Below, in pieces: positions 1 to 6,050 of a stretch of DNA of 9,235 bases. The notes under the pieces are model-generated. The model saw nothing but the letters and a program-made list of their open reading frames with translations. It did no database searches and had not been told where the DNA came from. Made by a program: the position numbers and the translations under genes. Every line of letters begins with the position of its first letter. Positions within the stretch are counted from its first letter, which is position 1. The DNA is taken from positions 1-9,235 of the forward strand of contig WGSQ01000067.1 in NCBI GenBank assembly GCA_014871605.1. Reading direction: 5' to 3'. This DNA is from Collinsella sp. (lineage in GTDB: Bacteria > Actinomycetota > Coriobacteriia > Coriobacteriales > Coriobacteriaceae).

Positions 1-2
1 CC

Positions 3-434
3 GGCGCCAAGAACCCCTACCTGCAGGAGAGCCAGTGGGGCTGGGCCATCGATCCGCTGGGCTTCCGTATTACGCTCAACGACCTGTACGACCGTTATCA
101 GAAGCCGCTGTTTGTGGTCGAGAACGGCCTGGGCGCCAGGGACGTTGTCGAGGAGGACGGCTCCATCAACGACGACTACCGTATCGACTACCTGCGTCAG
201 CATATTGCCGCGATGCGTGATGCGGTGACCGGGGACGGCGTTGACCTGCTGGGCTACACCACCTGGGGCCCGATCGACCTGGTCTCGGCCGGCACGGGCG
301 AGATGTCCAAGCGCTACGGCTTTATCTATGTGGACCGCGACGACGCCGGCAACGGTACCCTCAAGCGTTCCAAGAAGAAGAGCTTCGACTGGTACAAGAA
401 AGTTATTGCTTCTAATGGTGAGGACCTTTCCTAA
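3..434 (+). CDS. 6-phospho-beta-glucosidase, GH1 family (C-terminal part, 5' end outside window)
   Basis: This is the last 143 residues of a glycoside hydrolase family 1 enzyme; the start lies before the window. Family 1 phospho-beta-glucosidases act in the cytoplasm on beta-glucosides phosphorylated during PTS uptake, releasing glucose 6-phosphate. The fragment opens with NPYLQESQWGWAIDP, typical of the BglA/AscB group. It then carries the catalytic nucleophile in VVENG (fragment residue 40, codon 120-122). The conserved GYTTWGPIDLVS stretch follows at residues 84-95. A Ser95...Lys103-x-Tyr105 set (S-AGTGEMS-K-R-Y) matches the phosphate-binding loop that separates 6-phospho enzymes from plain beta-glucosidases. 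The C-terminus is family-typical (KKSFDWYKKVI). A strong terminator follows 39 nt after the stop, so this is the last gene of its unit. The class is secure; the exact aglycone preference is not readable, so no gene symbol is given. Confidence 0.93.
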   Translation, partial: GAKNPYLQESQWGWAIDPLGFRITLNDLYDRYQKPLFVVENGLGARDVVEEDGSINDDYRIDYLRQHIAAMRDAVTGDGVDLLGYTTWGPIDLVSAGTGEMSKRYGFIYVDRDDAGNGTLKRSKKKSFDWYKKVIASNGEDLS

Positions 435-473
435 GGAAGCTGAGACACTCGACTTCATAGCCTCCTAACTAAG

Positions 474-510
474 GCGCCCGGCGAGCAGGTAATGCTCGCC
501 GGGCGCGTTT
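474..510 (+). terminator. Rho-independent terminator after the GH1 gene
   Basis: A perfect 14-bp inverted repeat (474-487 with 493-506; arm GCGCCCGGCGAGCA) encloses a 5-nt loop GGTAA and is followed by GTTT. The stem is very GC-rich and lies 39 nt after the GH1 stop codon. The T-tract is short, which is the only weak point. It separates the glycosidase unit from the regulator promoter downstream. Confidence 0.8.
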
Positions 511-634
511 GCATCGGGATGCCCATCAAGGAAGTGGCGTTGCGCGTGTCCCTTCTGGGCCATGCGGCTCAAAATCGCGGCGTGATGTGGACGACTGGGG
601 CCGAATTAGCAGCATTTCGAGCTTGGTTTCGATA
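511..634. other. Intergenic spacer without a recognisable feature
   Basis: Between the GH1 terminator and the regulator promoter I see no ORF with a ribosome site, no RNA gene and no repeat. The base composition becomes more AT-rich toward its right end, where the promoter begins. Confidence 0.5.
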
Positions 635-663
635 TTGAGATTGGTTCTTTATTAAAATAGAAT
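635..663 (+). promoter_or_regulatory. Sigma-70-type promoter for the LuxR-family regulator
   Basis: TTGAGA (635-640) and TAGAAT (658-663) each match the -35 and -10 consensus at five of six positions and are separated by exactly 17 nt. The surrounding stretch is AT-rich in an otherwise GC-rich region. Transcription would start near 670, about 24 nt before the ATG at 694 and about 80 nt before the ATG at 750. The short distance to 694 favours that codon as the original start of the regulator. Confidence 0.7.
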
Positions 664-693
664 TCCAGACAATTGAGCGGCCGGGGGTTAACC

Positions 694-810
694 ATGAGGG
701 GCATGGGAGACACAACCGCATATTTGCGTCGGGGCATTCGGGAGATTATATGCCTGGCGCTGTTCTTCTTCACGTTTTGGCGTGCGAGTATCTCTTTGAT
801 GTGCGCATAG
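694..810 (+). pseudogene. Out-of-frame N-terminal piece of the LuxR-family regulator
   Basis: This 38-codon frame starts at ATG 694 and stops at TAG 808-810. It encodes a charged start followed by a strongly hydrophobic segment (ICLALFFFTF, residues 19-28) preceded by RRGIRE, which looks like the first transmembrane helix of a membrane-bound LuxR protein. Over 751-807, where it overlaps the downstream frame, it has about 74 percent G/C at third codon positions against about 50 percent for the downstream frame. This points to the real coding frame being here. One base added near 795-810 would join it to the 750-2237 frame and give about 514 residues with 12 helices. The break could be a genuine mutation or a sequence error. 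Confidence 0.6.
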
Positions 811-2237
811 CCGAGTTCGTGCCATCGAGTGAGGTCGTCATCTACGAGAGCATCGTTGTCGGCGCGAGCGTGATTGGCTTTTTCGTGCGCCCATTTCTGT
901 ACTATCGCCATCCCCAGGCGATTGATGCGACGAGCGATATTACAGGCGTGCTGTTGGTATCGGCGTTGCTGCTGATGATTATGGCAGTGCGGTTTGAGGT
1001 GGTAATTGCCGGCGGCCTGGTGGCGTGCTGCGCCCTGGGCTATTGCGGATCGACCGCCCATGCCAATCTTGCGCGGCGTTTTGCGCAGACGCCCTGCCTG
1101 GCGCGTGCCGTGGCGGTTTCCTATGCTGCGGGTATTTTGGTGCAGGTGCTCAACCATATGGTGATGCCTGCGGGCATTCCCCAGCAGTCTGTTCTCATTG
1201 CCTGCGCGATTGCGCTGGTGGGGCTGCTTCACGGTGCCCGCCGCGCTAAATTGCGTGATGAGCCTGCGCTCGAGTTCGAGGTCGAGATTGCCGAGCTATC
1301 GGTCGATGCGTCGGAGCGTGGCGCCAGGTGGCACGATGACCCCGAGGCAAAGGCGGCCTTTCAGGGTGCCGTGGTGCGTCTGACGGTGGCGACCGCTTGC
1401 CTCACCGGCGTGTTCGCAGCCCTCAATGCCGGCCTTACGACCTCGCATGCCGCTGGCGCTATCGATCTGGGCGACTGGCCGCGCTTGTTGCTGGTTGTGA
1501 GCGCCCTTGCCGCCGGCGTCCTGTATGACCTGCGTGGGCGTTCGTATATGAATATCATCATGACGTGCGCCGCCATGCTGTCCACGCTCTCGTTCTTTGT
1601 GCTTATCACCGATGGCAACGGTGGCAACACGCTTGCCGCCACGATTATCTTTTACCTTGGCACGGGCTTTTTCGTGGTGTTCTTCACCGCGAAGTTCGCC
1701 GCGATTTCGATGTATGCCCGCTGGGCGTATCTATGGCCGTGCATGGGCCGTGTTATCAACAACGTTTGCTCGATACTCGTGACGGCTCCGGCGGTGGCGA
1801 TTGTCTCGAGTCAAAACGTGCTGGCGGCAGTGAGCGTCGTGCTCGTGCTGTTTGTCGGCATCGCGATTTCGCTGTTGGGACAGTTTGGGCAAGACGGCGA
1901 GCGCGAGGCGACGCATGGCGGGCTGGCGTTTGCCACCGACGATCTTGGCGTGAGCTGTGAGCCCGGCCAGGCCGACACGGTGCCCCTGGAGGCGCCGGAG
2001 CTTTCGTTTGACGATCGGCTCGATGGCTTCGTTGCCGCCTTTGGGCTCACCAATCGCGAGCGCGATGTTCTGGAGGCGCTGGTCGTTTCGGACGACAGCG
2101 TGCAGGACGTGGCGGCGGCACTCTTCCTTTCGCGCTCCACGCTCTACCGCCACATCGCTTCGATCAACAAAAAGACCGGTGCCGCCTCGCGCGTAGCCCT
2201 CATCAACTTCTTCTGGTCCTGGACACCCCAAGACTAG
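750..2237 (+). CDS. LuxR-family transcriptional regulator with N-terminal multi-helix membrane domain
   Basis: The readable frame encodes 495 residues. About eleven hydrophobic segments (near 28-48, 64-82, 84-100, 118-139, 146-162, 207-229, 244-261, 266-287, 294-314, 332-352, 356-376) form a membrane domain with a cytoplasmic loop at 163-206. They are followed by a linker and a LuxR-type helix-turn-helix at 433-485. That domain reads LTNRERDVLEAL, then a recognition helix around SRSTLYRHIASINKKTG, then SRVALINFF. Membrane-tethered LuxR proteins of this build are abundant in Coriobacteriia, and their signals are mostly unknown. The start at 750 has GGAG five bases upstream, but the first transmembrane helix and the better coding frame lie in 694-810, so this ORF is probably the 3' part of a frameshifted gene. 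It stands alone behind its own promoter, and a hairpin begins 3 nt after the stop. The neighbouring glycosidase is a possible target, but nothing shows this. Confidence 0.85.
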   Translation: MPGAVLLHVLACEYLFDVRIAEFVPSSEVVIYESIVVGASVIGFFVRPFLYYRHPQAIDATSDITGVLLVSALLLMIMAVRFEVVIAGGLVACCALGYCGSTAHANLARRFAQTPCLARAVAVSYAAGILVQVLNHMVMPAGIPQQSVLIACAIALVGLLHGARRAKLRDEPALEFEVEIAELSVDASERGARWHDDPEAKAAFQGAVVRLTVATACLTGVFAALNAGLTTSHAAGAIDLGDWPRLLLVVSALAAGVLYDLRGRSYMNIIMTCAAMLSTLSFFVLITDGNGGNTLAATIIFYLGTGFFVVFFTAKFAAISMYARWAYLWPCMGRVINNVCSILVTAPAVAIVSSQNVLAAVSVVLVLFVGIAISLLGQFGQDGEREATHGGLAFATDDLGVSCEPGQADTVPLEAPELSFDDRLDGFVAAFGLTNRERDVLEALVVSDDSVQDVAAALFLSRSTLYRHIASINKKTGAASRVALINFFWSWTPQD

Positions 2238-2240
2238 CTG

Positions 2241-2275
2241 ACCACCACAAAGGGGACAGGCACCTTTGTGGTGGT
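2241..2275 (+). repeat. Dispersed 35-nt palindromic repeat, copy 1 of 3
   Basis: Identical over all 35 nt to copies at 5979-6013 and 8904-8938 and in the same orientation. Even the unpaired 9-nt loop is unchanged, which a plain terminator would not need. From general knowledge, GGGGACAG-containing short palindromes occur as REP-like elements associated with IS200-type (RAYT) transposases in various bacteria. No such transposase is present here. Confidence 0.85.
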
Positions 2276-2280
2276 TTTTT
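2241..2280 (+). terminator. Hairpin repeat copy 1, terminator of the LuxR gene
   Basis: A 35-nt unit (2241-2275) has perfect 13-bp arms (ACCACCACAAAGG) around the loop GGACAGGCA, followed by five T. It starts 3 nt after the regulator stop codon. With its stable stem and T-tract it fits a Rho-independent terminator. The same 35 nt recur exactly at 5979 and 8904, so it also belongs to a dispersed repeat family. Confidence 0.8.
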
Positions 2281-2382
2281 ACCTGCAAAAATATGAATAT
2301 GAGACATTTGTCACCTGCCGTTTTGGTGCTCAAAGGCATATGAATGTGATGCTGAGCAGAGCAGAACGGAGGGGGTGCACCT

Positions 2383-2832
2383 ATGGCGTCTCGGGGTTGC
2401 GCGTCTAATAAAACTGCGGGCGCGCTTATCGCCGTGGTGGTCTTTGCCGCGGCGGTGATAATCATGCGAGTTTACGTTGCCGGCGACCATGGCGCTCAAG
2501 GAAAGACTGCCGCGCAAGTGTCGCTCAACGATTGCGCTGCCGTTCCGGTGGCGGTCAAGCTTATCGAGGACGGGGAGGCGCGGACGGTCTATGAGACCGA
2601 CGATGCTGAACTGGTCGCATCGACTTTTGCCGCGCTCGATGGCTGCACCGTGGGGGATGCGGTGGATGAGCGGATGAGCGATGCCGGTCGAACGCTCGTC
2701 TTTGTCTATACGGATGGTTCGGAGCAATCGGTAGAACTTGAGGGCAAAAACATCGTGCTCGATAAGATGGCGTACCGACTTAACGGTGCCGATGAGTTAT
2801 GGCGGCAGCTTGCCGCGATCAAAAACAGCTAA
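2383..2832 (+). CDS. Hypothetical single-helix membrane-anchored protein
   Basis: This 149-residue protein has one N-terminal hydrophobic helix (about 12-33, AGALIAVVVFAAAVIIM) after a short basic tail. A domain of about 115 residues, probably outside the membrane, follows. The start is supported by GGAGGGGG seven bases upstream. Cys6 lies before the helix and is not a lipobox. Cys51 and Cys88 in the outer domain could form a disulfide. The domain has an alternating pattern with a TLVFVYTDGSEQSVEL hairpin (104-119) and ends in an amphipathic helix. I do not recognise the family and assign no function. It is the first of four closely spaced + strand genes, 20 nt before the zinc-ribbon gene, which suggests cotranscription. 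I found no convincing promoter in the 102 nt before it. Confidence 0.75.
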   Translation: MASRGCASNKTAGALIAVVVFAAAVIIMRVYVAGDHGAQGKTAAQVSLNDCAAVPVAVKLIEDGEARTVYETDDAELVASTFAALDGCTVGDAVDERMSDAGRTLVFVYTDGSEQSVELEGKNIVLDKMAYRLNGADELWRQLAAIKNS

Positions 2833-2852
2833 CGAAATTGGGGATGTACGGG

Positions 2853-4415
2853 ATGAGTGACTTGAGATTCTGCCCGGCGTGTGGGGCGCAGCTGCCTCGG
2901 GTCGCCGGCGTGCCGGTGCGATTTTGCCCGGGGTGCGGCGTCCGACTTGAGGGCGTTGCATGCGGCTCGGATGCCACGGGGTCTGTGAATGACGCTGCTG
3001 CCGATGATGGCGCGAGCGAAGGCCGCGAGCCGGGCGTGGCTGTGCTGACCGATGTGCCGACGCAGAGTGCCAAGGCCGCGTCACCGTCTGGCGACACAAC
3101 CTCGGCGGACGCTTCTCGCGCTGGTGAGCTTGAGCTTCATGCCGCATGCGATACCTCTGGCGGCCAGGCACTCGCGCAGGTGGCGCTGCCGCGGGGCTGG
3201 CATATCGAAGAGGCGCATCTTGAGCGCAGCGGCAGTTTCGACTGCCCGATTTCGGTTGGCGTGACGGCGGCGGGTCCGATGGGTGAGCGGGTTATGTACC
3301 GCTCCGAGCTCTGCTACGTGGATGCGGGCACCGTTGCCAAGCGTATCCCCACGCAAACCGAACGCAAGGTGTTTGTGCACGTGGAGGCAGCTTGCGACGA
3401 GCTGGCTCAGGCCTGTGCAGCACGGCTGGGCGCGCGGGCAGAGGTTGTTGCCGAGCAACCGTACCCATCGAGCGCGGCGCTCGATATCGAGCGCGAGCGT
3501 GCCCGCGTAAAGCGCGAGGCGGCAAACGACTTTGCGATTCAGGGCTTTTCGATGGAGCCGAGCAATGTGATCTATGAGTGCCGCATGCGTCGATATCGGC
3601 TCACGGGCGCTCCGGTGCCCACCGAGCTCGCGGTGGCGGCCAAAGTCGAGGGCTATATGTTTTCAATCGGCGGCGTCGCGGGCTCTATGGGTAAAGGCAT
3701 TGCCGCTGGGGCCGAGGAGCTGCTGGGCGCGGGCCTTTCGAGCGGGCTGATCGGCGGTGTTTTGGGCAAGCGCCTGCGCGAGCGCCAGGCGGCGGCAGCG
3801 GCGGGACAGGGCGTCGCGCAAGAACAGCCCACGGGTCGAGGCGGTTGCCCGGACGGAGCGTCGTTCGAGCTGGGCGCGGCCGACCTGCTGCAGTGGCGTA
3901 TCAGGGACAGCTTCTGTTTGGTTGCGCCAGAAGGTCGCCTGGACGAGGCGGCCTCCACGGCGCTTGCATCAATGGCGTCGACTCTGCGGCTCAATCCGGC
4001 GATTGCACGCGAAGCGTCAGCTCAAAAGCAACAGATGGTGCTTGAGCAGCGCCAACGCACGCAGATGAACATTGCCCAGCAGCAACAGCAGTTTGCAGCC
4101 TGGCAACAGATGCATGCCTCGCAACAGGCGGCGTTCGACAGCTACCAGCAGGCGTGGTTCGATCGCAGCGACCGTCAGCACGCCGCGAATATGGCTGCCA
4201 GCGCCGCCAATTTTTCCAGCGCGGGCGTGGGGACGGGCGCTACCTCGTATTCCGATGCCATTCGCGGGGTCAACCATTACGTCAGACCCGACGGCACCGA
4301 TGTCGAGGTCTCGGTGATGGCCGACCAGGCCTGGGTCAACGGTTCGGGCGATGTGATCGGTACACGCGATGGCTTTGAACCCGGTTTTGGCTGGACGGAG
4401 CTGCCTCGTCAATAG
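2853..4415 (+). CDS. Zinc-ribbon protein with Q-rich helical segment and conserved C-terminal domain
   Basis: A 520-residue protein. The start at 2853 puts the zinc ribbon directly at the N-terminus (MSDLRFCPAC); GGGG lies about nine bases upstream, and the longer in-frame start at 2799 would overlap the previous gene. Domains in order: a zinc ribbon with CPAC (7-10) and CPGC (25-28); an acidic, Ala/Ser/Asp-rich linker (35-105); a mixed alpha/beta region (about 110-265); a glycine-rich hydrophobic stretch (267-305) that could be a membrane-associated hairpin; another globular part (335-380); and a Q-rich helical segment (391-437). A C-terminal block (465-518) carries YSDAIRGVNHYVRPDGTDVE and ends GFGWTELP. 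This last block resembles a domain I have seen in other bacterial proteins where a residue pattern W-x-N-x-x-G-D is followed by a W-T-x-L end. Function unknown. No signal peptide, so the N-terminus is likely cytoplasmic. It is probably cotranscribed with the genes on either side. Confidence 0.8.
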   Translation: MSDLRFCPACGAQLPRVAGVPVRFCPGCGVRLEGVACGSDATGSVNDAAADDGASEGREPGVAVLTDVPTQSAKAASPSGDTTSADASRAGELELHAACDTSGGQALAQVALPRGWHIEEAHLERSGSFDCPISVGVTAAGPMGERVMYRSELCYVDAGTVAKRIPTQTERKVFVHVEAACDELAQACAARLGARAEVVAEQPYPSSAALDIERERARVKREAANDFAIQGFSMEPSNVIYECRMRRYRLTGAPVPTELAVAAKVEGYMFSIGGVAGSMGKGIAAGAEELLGAGLSSGLIGGVLGKRLRERQAAAAAGQGVAQEQPTGRGGCPDGASFELGAADLLQWRIRDSFCLVAPEGRLDEAASTALASMASTLRLNPAIAREASAQKQQMVLEQRQRTQMNIAQQQQQFAAWQQMHASQQAAFDSYQQAWFDRSDRQHAANMAASAANFSSAGVGTGATSYSDAIRGVNHYVRPDGTDVEVSVMADQAWVNGSGDVIGTRDGFEPGFGWTELPRQ

Positions 4416-4491
4416 CGTGAGGCGGCTTATGTGTGAATCGATGCCGGGTGTGTTTCTCGGCATTGTGATAGAGAACGGGAAAGGAACAACG

Positions 4492-5247
4492 ATGAGGGAG
4501 ACGGTACTTTCGCGCACGGCATTTGTCGCGGCGGCGGGAACGGCGCTGCTGACGCTTGTGGGGTGCGGCGGACAGCGGACGCAGGATGCGACGGGCTTTA
4601 ACGACGACCGCCCGGTAAAGGACAAGATGGACGCGGGTGCGACGTCGGGCGATTCCGGCGACGCGGACAGCGACTCGGGCGCGGACAGCGGCTCGGCGGA
4701 TGCGTTCGATACGTGGTCGGATGATTGCTGGGATGCGCACCGCAACATCAGCATCTCGGCACTCCTCGAGCTTAAGGGCTGGCAGTTGCAGGAGTTTGCC
4801 TCGCAGCAGGGCTATACCTGGCAAGACGCGCTCGAGATGTACGAGGACGAGGCGGGACACGTGCTCAGCGTCTGCAATATCAGCAAGGACGGCGCGACCG
4901 AATGGCTCGGCGAGGACGAAATCGGAAAGCTCGACAAGGGCGGCACCGGAAGCACCGTGATGTTCACGCTGCAACTTTCGGGCTATTCGAGCTGCGAGGA
5001 TGTTATCGCGGGCTTTTCCGTGCCGGTCGAGGACCGGGCGCAGATTACTTCGGGCTCATGGATCGCGTGCGTATACGGTTCCAACATGGCGCGGCACGTT
5101 GCCATGGTGAGCCCGATGGAAAACGGTGACTACCGCTTGGATCTCATTACCGAGGAGGCTATCAAGACCGGTAGGTTTACCCAGGGCGGCGGTGCTCCGA
5201 CGATAGACGAATTTTGGCAGGAAAAGACTGGACGCGCGCTCGGCTAG
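4492..5247 (+). CDS. Putative lipoprotein with acidic Asp/Ser/Gly linker
   Basis: A 251-residue predicted lipoprotein. The signal peptide (LSRTAFVAAAGTALLTLVGC) ends in lipobox L22-V-G-C25, so it should be lipidated at Cys25 and held on the outer face of the membrane. Residues about 48-75 are a flexible linker of Asp, Ser, Gly and Ala. The folded domain from about 78 contains CW, Cys128, Cys168 and Cys193, a GYTWQDALEMYEDEAGHVLSV segment and an amphipathic C-terminus. The start at 4492 is chosen for AAGGA six bases upstream and the immediate signal peptide; the frame is open to 4369 but that start would overlap the preceding gene. Its domain is clearly related to the next protein: a hydrophobic NISISALLEL or NVTVYAAINL strand, GYTW or YEW, a GYSS or GYTT turn, and a final TGRFTQGG or TGYLSGGD followed by I-D-x-x-W. 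No function known. Confidence 0.82.
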   Translation: MRETVLSRTAFVAAAGTALLTLVGCGGQRTQDATGFNDDRPVKDKMDAGATSGDSGDADSDSGADSGSADAFDTWSDDCWDAHRNISISALLELKGWQLQEFASQQGYTWQDALEMYEDEAGHVLSVCNISKDGATEWLGEDEIGKLDKGGTGSTVMFTLQLSGYSSCEDVIAGFSVPVEDRAQITSGSWIACVYGSNMARHVAMVSPMENGDYRLDLITEEAIKTGRFTQGGGAPTIDEFWQEKTGRALG

Positions 5248-5282
5248 GTGCGACGTGGCCAATACCATAGCGAGGAACGAAC

Positions 5283-5969
5283 ATGATGAATGAAGTGACG
5301 ATGAACCGTGCGGCCTTTGTGGCAGGCACGGGTGCGCTGGCTTGTGCGCTGGCTGGCTGCTCGGGCGGATTGGGCGGCGCGGGCGGTGCCAAGAAGGCGA
5401 CCACGGCGGACGCCGCCTGTGTAGACGGCAACGCCAACGTGACGGTCTATGCTGCGATCAACTTGGACGGTGCCGACCTGGTGGGCCTGCTCAAGCATCA
5501 AAACTATGAGTGGCAAGGCGAGAGCGTGGGCTACGGTGCCGCCGATGACGCGGGACTTTTCGCCTTTACCTTTTCTAAGATTTCGGATGATGTGGACGAA
5601 CTTGCGAACAGCGCGATACCGCTTTCGGAGTCCGAGTACGAGGAGCTTGAGCCGGGCGGCGGAGACGATAGCGTGGCGATTTTGCTCTCGGTGGGCGGCT
5701 ATACGACGGGCGATCGTGCGCTCACCGGCGCAATCGGCGATGCGACGATAGTTCAGGAGGAGTGCACAATCGACGATTCCGTGTATTGGCTGGTCAAGGC
5801 GCTCGACGGCAGCCGTTACGTGATTTCGGCCTACGACACCGAAGATGATGGCGACAGCGCGCATGACATCTATATCTATAGTGAGTCTTTTATTCACACC
5901 GGTTATCTGAGCGGCGGCGACCAAATCGATATCGACGTGCTCTGGAGCCGCCTGACTAACGCCTCATAG
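5283..5969 (+). CDS. Putative lipoprotein, paralogue of the preceding gene
   Basis: A 228-residue predicted lipoprotein. The signal peptide ends in lipobox L23-A-G-C26 (ACALAGCSGG), followed by a short Gly-rich spacer instead of the long acidic linker of its neighbour. GAGGAA lies five bases before ATG 5283; ATGs at 5286 and 5301 are also possible, and the last would still leave a complete signal peptide (MNRAAFVAGTG). The mature domain aligns by eye with the preceding lipoprotein along its length, including NVTVYAAINLDG, the GGYTTGD turn, and the end TGYLSGGDQIDIDVLW. The cysteines differ between the two, so disulfides are not conserved. The gene starts 35 nt after its paralogue and is the last of the four-gene group; a hairpin repeat follows 9 nt after the stop. 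Function unknown; the pair probably arose by tandem duplication. Confidence 0.82.
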   Translation: MMNEVTMNRAAFVAGTGALACALAGCSGGLGGAGGAKKATTADAACVDGNANVTVYAAINLDGADLVGLLKHQNYEWQGESVGYGAADDAGLFAFTFSKISDDVDELANSAIPLSESEYEELEPGGGDDSVAILLSVGGYTTGDRALTGAIGDATIVQEECTIDDSVYWLVKALDGSRYVISAYDTEDDGDSAHDIYIYSESFIHTGYLSGGDQIDIDVLWSRLTNAS

Positions 5970-5974
5970 CGCAC

Positions 5975-6017
5975 CAAAACCACCACAAAGGGGACAGGCA
6001 CCTTTGTGGTGGTTTTG
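5975..6017. terminator. Bidirectional terminator between convergent genes (repeat copy 2 core)
   Basis: The 35-nt repeat core is extended here to perfect 17-bp arms (5975-5991 with 6001-6017), beginning CAAAACC and ending GGTTTTG. Both strands therefore end the stem with four T. It lies in the 81-nt gap between the lipoprotein stop and the ATPase stop, so it can terminate both converging transcripts. Confidence 0.82.
5979..6013 (+). repeat. Dispersed 35-nt palindromic repeat, copy 2 of 3
   Basis: Identical to the copies at 2241 and 8904 and in the same orientation, 3738 nt after copy 1. The exactly conserved unpaired loop GGACAGGCA sets the orientation. Confidence 0.85.
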
Positions 6018-6050
6018 CCCTTGGGCTGTCTACTGAGGCGGTTCACCGTG

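Noticed and set aside
751..810. Programmed -1 frameshift in the LuxR gene
   Set aside because: No X-XXY-YYZ slippery heptamer followed by a clear hairpin lies in the overlap, so an indel or sequence error is simpler.
2293..2343. A 16-codon + strand ORF before the four-gene operon
   Set aside because: No ribosome site and no feature of a leader peptide; likely chance.
606..2465. Minus-strand ORFs opposite the LuxR gene and its flanks (208 and 244 codons)
   Set aside because: Shadows of the coding frame; Arg/His/Ala-rich products, no ribosome site, and one runs through the terminator hairpin.
2799..2852. Longer start of the zinc-ribbon protein at 2799
   Set aside because: It would overlap the previous gene by 34 nt and place an unusual tail before the zinc ribbon, which normally lies at the extreme N-terminus.
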